Assembly (NCBI RefSeq): GCF_902506575.1
Contig: NZ_LR732544.1
Span: 5,053,915 to 5,117,914, forward strand
Origin: Streptomyces mexicanus
GTDB lineage: Bacteria > Actinomycetota > Actinomycetes > Streptomycetales > Streptomycetaceae
Length of the DNA stretch: 64,000 bases
Reading direction: 5' to 3'
In this document: positions 26,707 to 34,599 of the stretch, piece by piece
Layout: each line of letters starts with the position of its first letter
Numbering within the stretch: the stretch's first letter is position 1
Notes under the pieces: generated by a model
Seen by the model: only the letters and a program-made list of their open reading frames with translations
Database searches by the model: none
What the model was told of the DNA's origin: nothing
Position numbers and translations under genes: made by a program

Positions 26707-26871
26707 ATGCTGTTCCTCGTCGCCGCACTGCTGCTGCTCGGCGTCGTCCTGGGCACCGTCGCCCACGCGCCGCTCGGCTTCACCGTCGTGGCCGCCGTCG
26801 TGATCGCCGTCTGGCTCGGCGTCTTCGCGCTCCGCGAGCGCCACGCCCGCCGGCGCGGCACCTCCCACTGA
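26707..26871 (+). CDS. Small membrane protein (54 aa)
   Basis: The protein consists of two hydrophobic helices (MLFLVAALLLLGVVLGTVA and FTVVAAVVIAVWLGVFAL) and a basic tail (RERHARRRG), so the C-terminus is probably cytosolic. ATG 26707 is preceded by GGAGGGGG. Its promoter region contains the second TetR operator candidate, so it is likely repressed by the divergent regulator. Function is unknown; it is not similar to anything I recognise. Confidence 0.7.
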   Translation: MLFLVAALLLLGVVLGTVAHAPLGFTVVAAVVIAVWLGVFALRERHARRRGTSH

Positions 26872-26945
26872 GGCGGCCCGCCGCGCGGCCATCGACCGCC
26901 CACGCGCCCGTCCGACCGTCCGAGAAGAGTCGGGAGCCCACCACC

Positions 26946-27212
26946 ATGCACCTCACCGCACCGGCCACGCGCCGCACCGCCGCCCGCGACACCGACGGCA
27001 TGGCCGTCGCGTCCTTCACCCTCGGCCTGCTCGGCCTGCTGGCCCTCACCCTCTCCCTGGGCCCCATCGCCATCGTGCTGGCCGGCGTCGCCCTGTGGCG
27101 GGGCCCCCCCCGCCGCGGCCGGGCCCTGCTCGGCCTCACCCTCGGCATCGCCGACCTCGTGGTCCTGCTGGCCTTCATGCAGGCCGACCACACGGTGGCC
27201 TGGAGCTTCTAG
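26946..27212 (+). CDS. Small DUF4190-like membrane protein (88 aa)
   Basis: Two or three hydrophobic segments follow a short polar start: DGMAVASFTLGLLGLLALTLSLGPIAIVLAGVALWR and ALLGLTLGIADLVVLLAF. The Gly-rich A-S-(F/L)-x-L-G-(I/L) pattern is typical of DUF4190 proteins, which are common in actinomycetes and have no known function. It lies 74 bp after the other small membrane protein gene and is probably cotranscribed with it. A 21-bp tandem repeat array starts immediately after the stop codon. Confidence 0.7.
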   Translation: MHLTAPATRRTAARDTDGMAVASFTLGLLGLLALTLSLGPIAIVLAGVALWRGPPRRGRALLGLTLGIADLVVLLAFMQADHTVAWSF

Positions 27213-27296
27213 CCGCGCGCGTGGCGCCTCCGGCCGCACGCGTGGTGCTTCCGGCCGCACGCGTGGTGCTTCCGGCCGCGCGTGTGGCGTTTCCGG
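27213..27296. repeat. Four 21-bp tandem repeats
   Basis: Units start at 27213, 27234, 27255 and 27276. Units 2 and 3 are identical (CCGCACGCGTGGTGCTTCCGG without its final G), and units 1 and 4 differ at a few positions. The array begins at the base after the DUF4190 stop codon. Confidence 0.9.
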
Positions 27297-27411
27297 CGCC
27301 CCCGTGGAGCCGTCGGCCGCCCCCGCGCACCGTGCCCCCGCCGGGAGGTGGCAACGTGGCGCAACCGCGACCCCGGGTCCGGCACGGGCGCCCCGTAGAA
27401 TCGGCCCCACC

Positions 27412-28581
27412 ATGGCTTACCTCGACCACGCCGCGACCACCCCGATGCTCCCGGAGGCGGCAGAGGCGCTGACCGCCGCGCTGGGCGTCACCGGCAACGC
27501 CTCCTCCCTCCACGCGTCCGGCCGTCGCGCCCGCCGCACGGTCGAGGAGGCCCGCGAGGCCCTCGCCGAGGCCCTCGGCGCCCGCCCCAGCGAGGTCGTC
27601 TTCACCTCCGGCGGCACCGAGGCCGACAACCTCGCCGTCAGGGGCCTGTCCGGGGCCCGCCGCGACGCCGACCCGGCCCGCACCCGCATCCTGGCCAGCC
27701 CCGTCGAGCACCACGCCGTCCTCGACGCCGTGCACTGGCTCGGCGAGCACGAGGGCGCCACCGTCGAATACCTGCCCGTCGACGCCTACGGCCGCGTCCA
27801 CCCCGACGCCCTGCGCGAGGCCGTCGCCCGCAACCCCGACGATGTGGCCCTGGCCACCGTGATGTGGGCGAACAACGAGATCGGCACCGTGCTGCCGGTG
27901 CGCGAACTGGCCGAGGTGGCCGCCGAGTTCGGCGTCCCCGTGCACTCCGACGCCGTCCAGGCCTTCGGCCAGGTCCCGGTCGACTTCGCCGCCTCCGGCC
28001 TGGCCGCGATGACGGTCTCCGGCCACAAGATCGGCGGCCCGTACGGCATCGGCGCGCTCGTCCTGGGCCGCGAGCACACCCCCGTGCCCGTGCTGCACGG
28101 CGGCGGTCAGGAGCGCCACGTGCGCTCCGGCACCCTCGACGTCCCCGCCATCGCCTCCTTCGCGGTGGCCGGCCGGCTCGCCGCCGAGCGACGCGAGCGG
28201 TTCGCCCGCGAGATCGGCGCGCTGCGCGACGAACTGATCGACGCCGTCCGCGCGGCCGTCCCCGACGCCGTCCTCGGCGGCGACCCGGCCCCCGAGGGCC
28301 GCCTGCCGGCCAACGCCCACTTCACCTTCCCCGGCTGCGAGGGCGACTCCCTGCTGCTCCTGCTGGACGCCCAGGGCATCGAGTGCTCCACCGGCTCCGC
28401 CTGCACCGCAGGTGTCGCCCAGCCCAGCCACGTCCTGCTCGCCACCGGCGCCGACCCGGACCTGGCCCGCGGCACCCTGCGCTTCTCCCTGGGCCACACC
28501 TCCACCCGGGCGGACGTCGAGGCGGTCGCCAAGGCCATCGGCCCGGCCGTGGAACGCGCCCGCGCCGCCGGCCTGACGTAG
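27412..28581 (+). CDS. Cysteine desulfurase (IscS/NifS type)
   Basis: This 389-residue PLP enzyme removes sulfur from L-cysteine and passes it on as a persulfide. The PLP lysine is Lys206 in VSGHKIGGPYG, and the active-site Cys331 lies in ECSTGSACTAG. FTSGGTEADNLA and HSDAVQAFGQ are further family motifs. TAGAAT at 27396-27401 sits about 10 bp before ATG 27412 and there is no ribosome-binding site, so the transcript is probably leaderless. The tRNA thiouridylase gene mnmA lies about 0.8 kb downstream on the same strand, so sulfur delivery for tRNA s2U34 is the likely role. Confidence 0.93.
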   Translation: MAYLDHAATTPMLPEAAEALTAALGVTGNASSLHASGRRARRTVEEAREALAEALGARPSEVVFTSGGTEADNLAVRGLSGARRDADPARTRILASPVEHHAVLDAVHWLGEHEGATVEYLPVDAYGRVHPDALREAVARNPDDVALATVMWANNEIGTVLPVRELAEVAAEFGVPVHSDAVQAFGQVPVDFAASGLAAMTVSGHKIGGPYGIGALVLGREHTPVPVLHGGGQERHVRSGTLDVPAIASFAVAGRLAAERRERFAREIGALRDELIDAVRAAVPDAVLGGDPAPEGRLPANAHFTFPGCEGDSLLLLLDAQGIECSTGSACTAGVAQPSHVLLATGADPDLARGTLRFSLGHTSTRADVEAVAKAIGPAVERARAAGLT

Positions 28582-28644
28582 CGGCGGCGCGGGACATCCG
28601 CCCGTCGGCCCGGGTGCCGTACGGACGCGGCCCGAGGCATCTGT

Positions 28645-28665
28645 CCTGGGTTCACCTGTCCCAGG
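28645..28665. terminator. Possible bidirectional hairpin between convergent genes
   Basis: CCTGGG (28645-28650) and CCCAGG (28660-28665) form a 6-bp stem with a 9-nt loop in the 110-bp gap between the convergent desulfurase and amidase genes. The stem is short, so this is a weak call. Confidence 0.35.
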
Positions 28666-28691
28666 TTGTGCCGGACGCGGACCGCCGCGCT

Positions 28692-29360
28692 TCAGCCCTG
28701 GGGGGTTCCGGACGCGGCCCGCCGCACCAGCCCCATGTAGCGGTCCCAGTCCCAGTGCGGCCCGGGATCCGTGTGGTCGGCGCCCGGCACCTCGGCGTGG
28801 CCGACGATGTGCCGGCGATCGACGGGGATGCCGTACCGCTCGCATATCCGCGCCGTCAGCCGCGCCGACGCCGCGTACATCGCGTCCGTGAAGGACGAGG
28901 CCCGCTCGACGAAGCCCTCGTGCTCGATGCCGACACTGCGCTCGTTGAACGCCCGGTTGCCCGCGTGGAAGGCCACGTCCAGCTCGCGGATCATCTGGGT
29001 GACCTGCCCGTCCGCGCCGACGATGTAGTGCGCGGCGGCCTGGTGCCCCGGGTCCTGGAACGCCCTGACCGCGCTGGACCGGCTGCCCTGGGTGACATGG
29101 ACGACGACCCGGTCGATCGCGTAGTCGTACGGGCGGTCCGCCCGCCGGTAGTTCGCCGGGGAGGCCGCCAGCCACCGCGCGCCGCGGAAGTCCACCGCGC
29201 CCGCCGCCCGCGGCTTCTGCGCGCCCGGCAGCCGCCACCACAGCCGGGACAGCCGGTCCCGCTCCAGCACCGCCCCGCCCGCGACCCCCGCCGCCGCACC
29301 GCCGATCAGCAGGGCACGCCTGCCCGGCCGCCGTTCCCCGTCGCGTTCACTCGCCCCCAT
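28692..29360 (-). CDS. N-acetylmuramoyl-L-alanine amidase (Amidase_2), Tat-type signal
   Basis: The N-terminus carries twin arginines (RRPGRRALLIGGAAAGVAGG), which suggests Tat export. The mature part of the 222-residue protein is an Amidase_2/PGRP-like domain: DRVVVHVTQGS with the first zinc His, AAHYIVGADGQVTQMI, VGIEHEGF, and HIVGHAEVPGADHTDPGPHWDW with the second His and the zinc Cys replaced by Asp, as in many Amidase_2 enzymes. It would cut the bond between MurNAc and the peptide stem of peptidoglycan. The start is ATG 29360; no ribosome-binding site is seen. Confidence 0.9.
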   Translation of the reverse strand: MGASERDGERRPGRRALLIGGAAAGVAGGAVLERDRLSRLWWRLPGAQKPRAAGAVDFRGARWLAASPANYRRADRPYDYAIDRVVVHVTQGSRSSAVRAFQDPGHQAAAHYIVGADGQVTQMIRELDVAFHAGNRAFNERSVGIEHEGFVERASSFTDAMYAASARLTARICERYGIPVDRRHIVGHAEVPGADHTDPGPHWDWDRYMGLVRRAASGTPQG

Positions 29361-29420
29361 GCGTGAGGAAACGGATGTCCGGCGCCCGTGGTTCCCGCGC
29401 ACCCGTACCCTGAAAGGGCT

Positions 29421-30551
29421 ATGACTGACACCCCGCAGCGCACCCGCCCCCTCCGCGTCCTCGCCGCCATGTCGGGCGGCGTCGACTCCGCCGTCGCCGC
29501 GGCCCGCGCCGTGGACGCCGGCCACGACGTCACCGGCGTGCACCTCGCGCTCTCCGCGAACCCGCAGTCCTTCCGCACGGGCGCGCGGGGCTGCTGCACC
29601 ATCGAGGACTCCCGCGACGCCCGCCGTGCCGCGGACGTCATCGGCATCCCCTTCTACGTGTGGGACCTCGCCGAGCGCTTCCGCGAGGACGTGGTCGAGG
29701 ACTTCGTCGCCGAGTACGAGGCCGGCCGCACCCCCAACCCGTGCCTGCGCTGCAACGAGAAGATCAAGTTCGCCGCGCTGCTGGACAAGGCGCTCGCCCT
29801 CGGCTTCGACGCGGTGTGCACCGGCCACTACGCGAAGATCGTCACGCTGCCCGACGGCGGCCGGGAACTGCACCGCGCCTCCGACCTGGCCAAGGACCAG
29901 TCCTACGTCCTCGGCGTGCTGGACGAGCAGCAGCTCGCGCACGCGATGTTCCCGCTCGGCGACACGGTCACCACCAAGGAGGAGATCCGCGCGGAGGCCG
30001 AGCGGCGCGGCCTCGCGGTGGCCAAGAAGCCCGACTCGCACGACATCTGCTTCATCGCCGACGGCGACACCCAGGGCTTCCTGGCCCGGCGGCTGGGCAG
30101 GGCCGAGGGCGACATCGTGGACGAGGCCGGCAACAAGCTGGGCACCCACGAGGGCGCGTACGGCTTCACCATCGGCCAGCGCAAGGGCCTGCGGATCGGC
30201 ACCCCGGCCCCCGACGGCAAGCCCCGCTACGTCCTGGACATCTCCCCGGTCACCAACACCGTCACGGTCGGCCCCGCCTCCGCCCTGGACGTCGAGGCGC
30301 TCACCGCGATCCGCCCCCGCTGGTGCGGCACCGCCCCCACCGGCCCCGGCACCTACACCGCCCAGCTGCGCGCCCACGGCGGCGAGAGCGAGGTCACCGC
30401 GGAGGTCGTCGACGGTGAACTGCGGGTCACCTTCACCGAGCCGGTCCGCGGCGTCGCCCCCGGCCAGGCGATCGTGCTCTACGACGGCACGCGCGTGGTC
30501 GGCTCGGCGACGATCGCGACGACCCGCCGGGCCACGGCCGGGGCGGCCTGA
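29421..30551 (+). CDS. mnmA: tRNA-specific 2-thiouridylase
   Basis: The 376-residue enzyme inserts sulfur at U34 of tRNA Lys, Glu and Gln. The PP-loop ATP pyrophosphatase motif SGGVDS is at residues 18-23. The two catalytic Cys are seen in NPCLRCNEKIKF and DICFIADGD, and GHYAKI, KDQSYVLG and the C-terminal beta-barrel (YGFTIGQRKGLRIG, PRWCG) are all intact. ATG 29421 is chosen because the protein then starts shortly before the PP-loop. A cysteine desulfurase gene lies 0.8 kb upstream and is the likely sulfur donor. Confidence 0.96.
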   Translation: MTDTPQRTRPLRVLAAMSGGVDSAVAAARAVDAGHDVTGVHLALSANPQSFRTGARGCCTIEDSRDARRAADVIGIPFYVWDLAERFREDVVEDFVAEYEAGRTPNPCLRCNEKIKFAALLDKALALGFDAVCTGHYAKIVTLPDGGRELHRASDLAKDQSYVLGVLDEQQLAHAMFPLGDTVTTKEEIRAEAERRGLAVAKKPDSHDICFIADGDTQGFLARRLGRAEGDIVDEAGNKLGTHEGAYGFTIGQRKGLRIGTPAPDGKPRYVLDISPVTNTVTVGPASALDVEALTAIRPRWCGTAPTGPGTYTAQLRAHGGESEVTAEVVDGELRVTFTEPVRGVAPGQAIVLYDGTRVVGSATIATTRRATAGAA

Positions 30552-30572
30552 GGGGCCGGGCCGTATCCGGGC

Positions 30573-31352
30573 TCACGCCGCGAAGAACTCCGCCAGCACC
30601 GGGGCCAGCACCTCCGGCTCCACCGCGTGGGTCTGGCCCTCCAGGACGCGGTAGGTGCCCTGCGGGGCGGCCTCGGCGACCTGGCGGGCCGCGGTGCGCA
30701 TCGACTCGGGACTCGCGCCGCCCGCGACCGCCAGGACCGGCACGGTGAGCGAGGCCAGCAGCTCCCGCGGGACCGGGCCGTCGCCCAGCACGGCGTCGTC
30801 GTAGGCCAGGGTGGGCGCCACCGCCTCCAGGCCCGGCCACATGGGGGACCGGCGCGCGTTGGCGATCATCTGCTCGGCCAGACCCGTCACCCGCAGGAAC
30901 AGCTCCACCGCGTCGCCGCGCCGGCCCTCCGCGAGCGCCCGGGTCAGGGCGTCGGTGTACGCGGCGCGCTCCTGCGCGCGGCCGGGCCGCACCTCGAACG
31001 GCGGCTCGTACACCGCCACCCGGCGCACCGGCAGCCCGCTCGCCGCCGCCCTGAGCGCCAGCGCGCCGCCCGAGGACATGCCGTACAGCGCCGCGTCGCC
31101 GCCCACCGCGTCGATCACGGCCGCGAGGTCCTCCACCTCGCGCTCCACCGCGTACGGCGGTGTGTCCCCGCTCTCCCCGCGGCCCCGGCGGTCGTACACC
31201 ACGGTGCTGAAACGGTCCGACAGCGCGGCGGCCAGCGGCGCGGCCGTGGCGCCCGTCGACATCGCGCCGCTGACGAGGACGACCACCGGGCCCCGCCCGG
31301 TGCGGTGGTAGGCGAGGGGGGTGCCGTCACGCGAGAGAGTCTTTTTGTCCAT
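30573..31352 (-). CDS. Alpha/beta-fold hydrolase
   Basis: The 259-residue protein has the lid-less alpha/beta hydrolase pattern: PVVVLVSGAMSTG near the oxyanion hole, YDRRGRGESGDTPPY, a nucleophile elbow GMSSGGAL, and a catalytic His in LEGQTHAVEP near the C-terminus. No signal peptide is seen. It is convergent with mnmA, with 21 bp between stops, and is followed upstream by the DUF427 gene on the same strand. The substrate is unknown. ATG 31352 is preferred over an ATG 18 nt upstream; both are possible. Confidence 0.82.
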   Translation of the reverse strand: MDKKTLSRDGTPLAYHRTGRGPVVVLVSGAMSTGATAAPLAAALSDRFSTVVYDRRGRGESGDTPPYAVEREVEDLAAVIDAVGGDAALYGMSSGGALALRAAASGLPVRRVAVYEPPFEVRPGRAQERAAYTDALTRALAEGRRGDAVELFLRVTGLAEQMIANARRSPMWPGLEAVAPTLAYDDAVLGDGPVPRELLASLTVPVLAVAGGASPESMRTAARQVAEAAPQGTYRVLEGQTHAVEPEVLAPVLAEFFAA

Positions 31353-31408
31353 GGCTGTGAAGACTGCCACGGCTCGGGGATGTCACCGGGTCACAACACT
31401 TCGGCGGC

Positions 31409-31744
31409 TCACACCGCCTCCACGTCGACCTCCACGTCGTAGAAGCACAGGTGGTCCTTGAGCGCCGCGACGTCCGGCTTGGGGTCGGGGTACGCCCACA
31501 CCAGGTCGGGTGCGTCCGGCAGCGACCAGTAGGACGCGGTGCCCTTGTAGGGGCAGTAGGTGTGCGTCTCGGAAGGCGTCAGCAGGTCGAGGCGCACGTC
31601 GTCGCGCGGCAGGTAGTAGCGCGGGGGACAGCCGGTCTCGCGCAGCACCAGCGGGCGGTGGCTCTCCGCCAGCACCCGGTCGCCGTGCACCACGCGCACG
31701 TGCTCGTCGCTCTGCTCGATGCTGATCGTGTGTCCTTGGGCCAT
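31409..31744 (-). CDS. DUF427 domain protein
   Basis: The 111-residue protein is a single DUF427 domain. It shows VVHGDRVLAESHRPLVLRE, PPRYYLPRDDVRLDLL, CPYKGTASYWSL and VWAYPDPKPDVAALKDHLCFYD, which are the typical landmarks of the family. The fold is a small beta-barrel of unknown activity. The start is ATG 31744. It is divergent from the LOG-family gene (131 bp apart) and probably cotranscribed with the hydrolase gene downstream (56-bp gap). Confidence 0.88.
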   Translation of the reverse strand: MAQGHTISIEQSDEHVRVVHGDRVLAESHRPLVLRETGCPPRYYLPRDDVRLDLLTPSETHTYCPYKGTASYWSLPDAPDLVWAYPDPKPDVAALKDHLCFYDVEVDVEAV

Positions 31745-31875
31745 GTAGACAAAGCGCGCGGGGGCGCGTGCTTCTTCCCGCTGTTCCCGGTCTTCCCCGG
31801 GCACGGGCGGCCGCCGCGGTACGGTTCGGGCTCGCGCGTGGGGCGCCACCGGCGGCGCCGCGTACCGTTGAGCGC

Positions 31876-32415
31876 ATGAACATCTGCGTCTTCCTCTCCG
31901 CCGCCGACCTCGACGACCGCTACACCCGCCCCGCCCGCGACTTCGCCCGGCTGCTCGGCAAGGGCGGGCACACCCTGGTCTGGGGCGGCTCCGACGTCGG
32001 GCTGATGAAGGTGGTCGCGGACGGCGTGCAGGAGGCGGGCGGCCGGCTCGTCGGCGTGTCGGTGGACTTCCTGTCCGCCAAGGCGCGCCCCGGCGCCGAC
32101 GAGATGGTGATCGCGCGGGACCTCGCCGAGCGCAAGAAGCTGCTGCTGGAGAAGGCCGACGCCGTGGTGATCATGGTGGGCGGCACGGGGACGCTGGACG
32201 AGGCCACCGAGATCCTGGAGCTGAAGAAGCACGGGCGGACCGACAAGCCGGTGGTGCTGCTGAACACGGCCGGTTTCTACGACGGCCTGCGCGAGCAGTT
32301 CCGCCGCATGGAGGACGAGGGGTTCCTGCCGCGGCCGCTGAGCGAGCTGGTGTTCTTCGCCGACGAGCCCGCGGGCGCGCTCGCGTATCTGGAGGAGTCG
32401 CTCCCCGGCCGCTGA
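31876..32415 (+). CDS. LOG-family protein (cytokinin-type nucleotide phosphoribohydrolase)
   Basis: The 179-residue protein has the Rossmann-like fold of LOG (lonely guy) proteins. The N-terminal strand NICVFLSA, LVWGGSDVGLMKVVADGV, and the catalytic signature with its Gly-rich loop and Glu, VGGTGTLDEATEIL, are visible. LOG enzymes remove ribose 5-phosphate from (isopentenyl-)AMP; in actinomycetes they can release cytokinin-like bases. Substrate here is not proven by sequence. TACCGT at 31863-31868 lies just before the ATG, so a leaderless transcript is plausible. Confidence 0.85.
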   Translation: MNICVFLSAADLDDRYTRPARDFARLLGKGGHTLVWGGSDVGLMKVVADGVQEAGGRLVGVSVDFLSAKARPGADEMVIARDLAERKKLLLEKADAVVIMVGGTGTLDEATEILELKKHGRTDKPVVLLNTAGFYDGLREQFRRMEDEGFLPRPLSELVFFADEPAGALAYLEESLPGR

Positions 32416-32438
32416 GCGGCGGGTGCGAGCATGGCGGC

Positions 32439-33128
32439 ATGGCTACACATGTGATCACCGGCGCCGGTTCCGGCATCGGCGCGGCCGTCGCCCGCCGCCT
32501 GCACGCGCGCGGGGACCAGCTCGTGCTCCACGCGCGCGACGCGGGCCGCGCGAAGGAACTGGCCGCCGAGTTCCCCGGCGCGCGCACGCTGGTCGGCGAC
32601 CTGGCCGAACCCGAGCGGCTCAGCTGGGCCTTCTCCCACCAGTCGCTGCCCGACCGGGTGGACTCCCTGCTGCACGTGGCGGGCGTGGTCGACCTGGGCC
32701 CGGTCGGTGAGCTGACCCCGAAGACCTGGCGTCACCAGCTCGACGTCAACCTGATCGCCCCGGCGGAACTCACCCGCCACTTCCTGCCCCAACTGCGCGC
32801 CGCGCGCGGCCACGTGCTGTTCGTGAACTCCGGCTCGGGCCTGAACGCCCACGCGGGCTGGTCCGCCTACGCCGCCTCCAAGCACGGCCTGAAGGCGCTC
32901 GCCGACGCCCTGCGCGAGGAGGAGCACGGCAACGGCGTACGGGTCACCACCGTCTACCCGGGCCGCACCGCCAGCCCCATGCAGGCCAAGGTCCACCAGC
33001 AGGAGGGCAAGGAGTACGACCCGGCGAAGTGGATCGACCCCGAGTCGGTGGCGACGGCCATTTTGATGGCCCTCGACCTGCCGCGCGACGCCGAGGTCAA
33101 CGACCTGACGGTCCGCCCGGGCCGCTGA
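32439..33128 (+). CDS. Short-chain dehydrogenase/reductase
   Basis: The 229-residue classical SDR has the cofactor motif TGAGSGIG at the N-terminus, an HVAG motif (in place of NNAG) after the fourth strand, catalytic Ser in VNSGSGLNAHAG, and the YAASKHG Tyr/Lys pair. The PGRTASPMQ segment follows as usual. It lies 23 bp after the LOG gene and is probably cotranscribed with it. Substrate unknown. Confidence 0.9.
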   Translation: MATHVITGAGSGIGAAVARRLHARGDQLVLHARDAGRAKELAAEFPGARTLVGDLAEPERLSWAFSHQSLPDRVDSLLHVAGVVDLGPVGELTPKTWRHQLDVNLIAPAELTRHFLPQLRAARGHVLFVNSGSGLNAHAGWSAYAASKHGLKALADALREEEHGNGVRVTTVYPGRTASPMQAKVHQQEGKEYDPAKWIDPESVATAILMALDLPRDAEVNDLTVRPGR

Positions 33129-33415
33129 GGCGCGGGCCCTCGCGCCCGCGGGCCCGGACGCCCGGCGCCGCGGCGGGCACGCCTCCGTTGCCCGAGCGGA
33201 GTGTCCCGGGACCCTGCCGTGGGCGCGCGCTCGGGCATCGTGGGCTCCCCTGAGCCCCGCCACCGAGGCCCCGCCGGAGGGGCGCGCTCGCACGCGCCTC
33301 CCGGCTCTCGGGCCTCCTGCCCCCTGGACCTCCGCTCCCCGCTCCCGCACCTCGCCGGGAGGCGCCCACCCCCCCGGGCCGCCTGGCTCTTCCGGACCCC
33401 GGCTCCCGCGGTCCC

Positions 33416-33501
33416 GTACCCGTTCCGAAAGCGCGGCCGTACCCGGACCGAAGGCGAGTGCCGGTACCCCTACCGAAGACGCGCCCCGCACCCGCTCCGA
33501 A
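33416..33501. repeat. Four direct repeats of a 14-bp motif upstream of the methionine synthase-like gene
   Basis: GTACCCNNNCCGAA (with one T-to-C change in copy 4) occurs at 33416, 33439, 33464 and 33488, a spacing of 23-25 bp. The 33129-33576 intergenic region (448 bp) otherwise shows no gene, only very GC-rich DNA. The array ends 76 bp before the GTG start at 33577. Confidence 0.7.
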
Positions 33502-33576
33502 GCCGTGTGCCGGCGTCCCGTCCCAGGCCGCCGGGCACGCGACCTCGCCCCGCCGCCGGAGGCATACGCTTCTCGG

Positions 33577-34584
33577 GTGAGCGAAAACAGCCAGTTCAGC
33601 TTCGGTGCCGCCACCGGGGTCGGGTCGATGCCCGGCGAGGACGCCCGGGAGGCCGTCAAGACCGTCACCGGCACCTTCGAGGACTTCCCCTTCCTGCCCG
33701 AGCTGCCCGCCCGGGGGCCCGGCGCCGACATGATCGGGCGGACGGCCGGGATGCTCGTCGAGCTGTACGCGCGCGTGGAGCCCAGCGGATGGCGGATCGG
33801 GGACCGGCCCGGACGGGACACCCGGCGGGCACGCTCCTGGCTGCGGCAGGACCTCGACGCCCTGGAGGAGTTCACCCAGGACTACGAGGGCCCGCTGAAG
33901 GTGCAGGCGGTGGGTCCGTGGACGCTCGCCGCCCAGCTGGAGCTGAAGAACGGCGAGGCGGCCCTGTCCGACCCCGGCGCCTGCCGGGACCTGGCCGCCT
34001 CGCTCACCGAGGGCCTGCGGCTGCATCTGGCCGAGGTGGGCCGGCGGGGGCCCGGCGCCCGGGTCGTCCTCCAGCTCGACGAGCCCTCGCTCCCCGCCGT
34101 GCTGCGCGGCCGGGTCGCGACCGCCAGCGGCTACCGCACCCACCGCGCCGTGGACCGGCAGATCGTCGAGTCCACCCTGCGGGAGGTCATGGCGGCGCAC
34201 GACGGCGGACCCGTCGTCGTCCACTCCTGCGCGCCGGACGTGCCGTTCGCGCTGCTGCGGCGGGCCGGCGCGGCGGGCGTCTCCTTCGACTTCTCGCTGC
34301 TCACCGAGCGTGACGACGAGGCGATCGGGGAAGCCGTGGAGGGCGGAACGCGGCTGCTGGCCGGTGTCGTCGGCGGCACGGACGGCCCGTTGTCAGACCC
34401 TGCCGGTAGCGTCATGGGTGTCAGAACGCTGTGGCGCAGGCTGGGGCTGCATCCGGGGCTTCTCGCCCGGGCCGTCACCCTCACCCCGGCGTGCGGACTC
34501 GCGGGCGCTTCCCCCGCGTACGCACGCCAGGCGCTCGCCCACTGCGTCCGGGCGGCGAGATCCCTCGCGGACAACCCAGAGTAA
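33577..34584 (+). CDS. MetE C-terminal-like (cobalamin-independent methionine synthase-like) protein
   Basis: The 335-residue protein corresponds to the C-terminal catalytic barrel of MetE only. Zinc ligands typical of the family are seen as His216-x-Cys218 in VVHSCAPDV and Cys306 in LTPACGLAG; the N-terminal MetE domain is missing, as in archaeal MetE-like proteins. It may transfer a methyl group from a corrinoid or folate donor, but this is not shown by sequence. TACGCT (33565-33570) lies 6 bp before the GTG with no ribosome-binding site, so it is probably leaderless. ligA follows 15 bp downstream, so they are likely cotranscribed. Confidence 0.85.
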   Translation: MSENSQFSFGAATGVGSMPGEDAREAVKTVTGTFEDFPFLPELPARGPGADMIGRTAGMLVELYARVEPSGWRIGDRPGRDTRRARSWLRQDLDALEEFTQDYEGPLKVQAVGPWTLAAQLELKNGEAALSDPGACRDLAASLTEGLRLHLAEVGRRGPGARVVLQLDEPSLPAVLRGRVATASGYRTHRAVDRQIVESTLREVMAAHDGGPVVVHSCAPDVPFALLRRAGAAGVSFDFSLLTERDDEAIGEAVEGGTRLLAGVVGGTDGPLSDPAGSVMGVRTLWRRLGLHPGLLARAVTLTPACGLAGASPAYARQALAHCVRAARSLADNPE

Positions 34585-34599
34585 CGGGAGGACAACACG

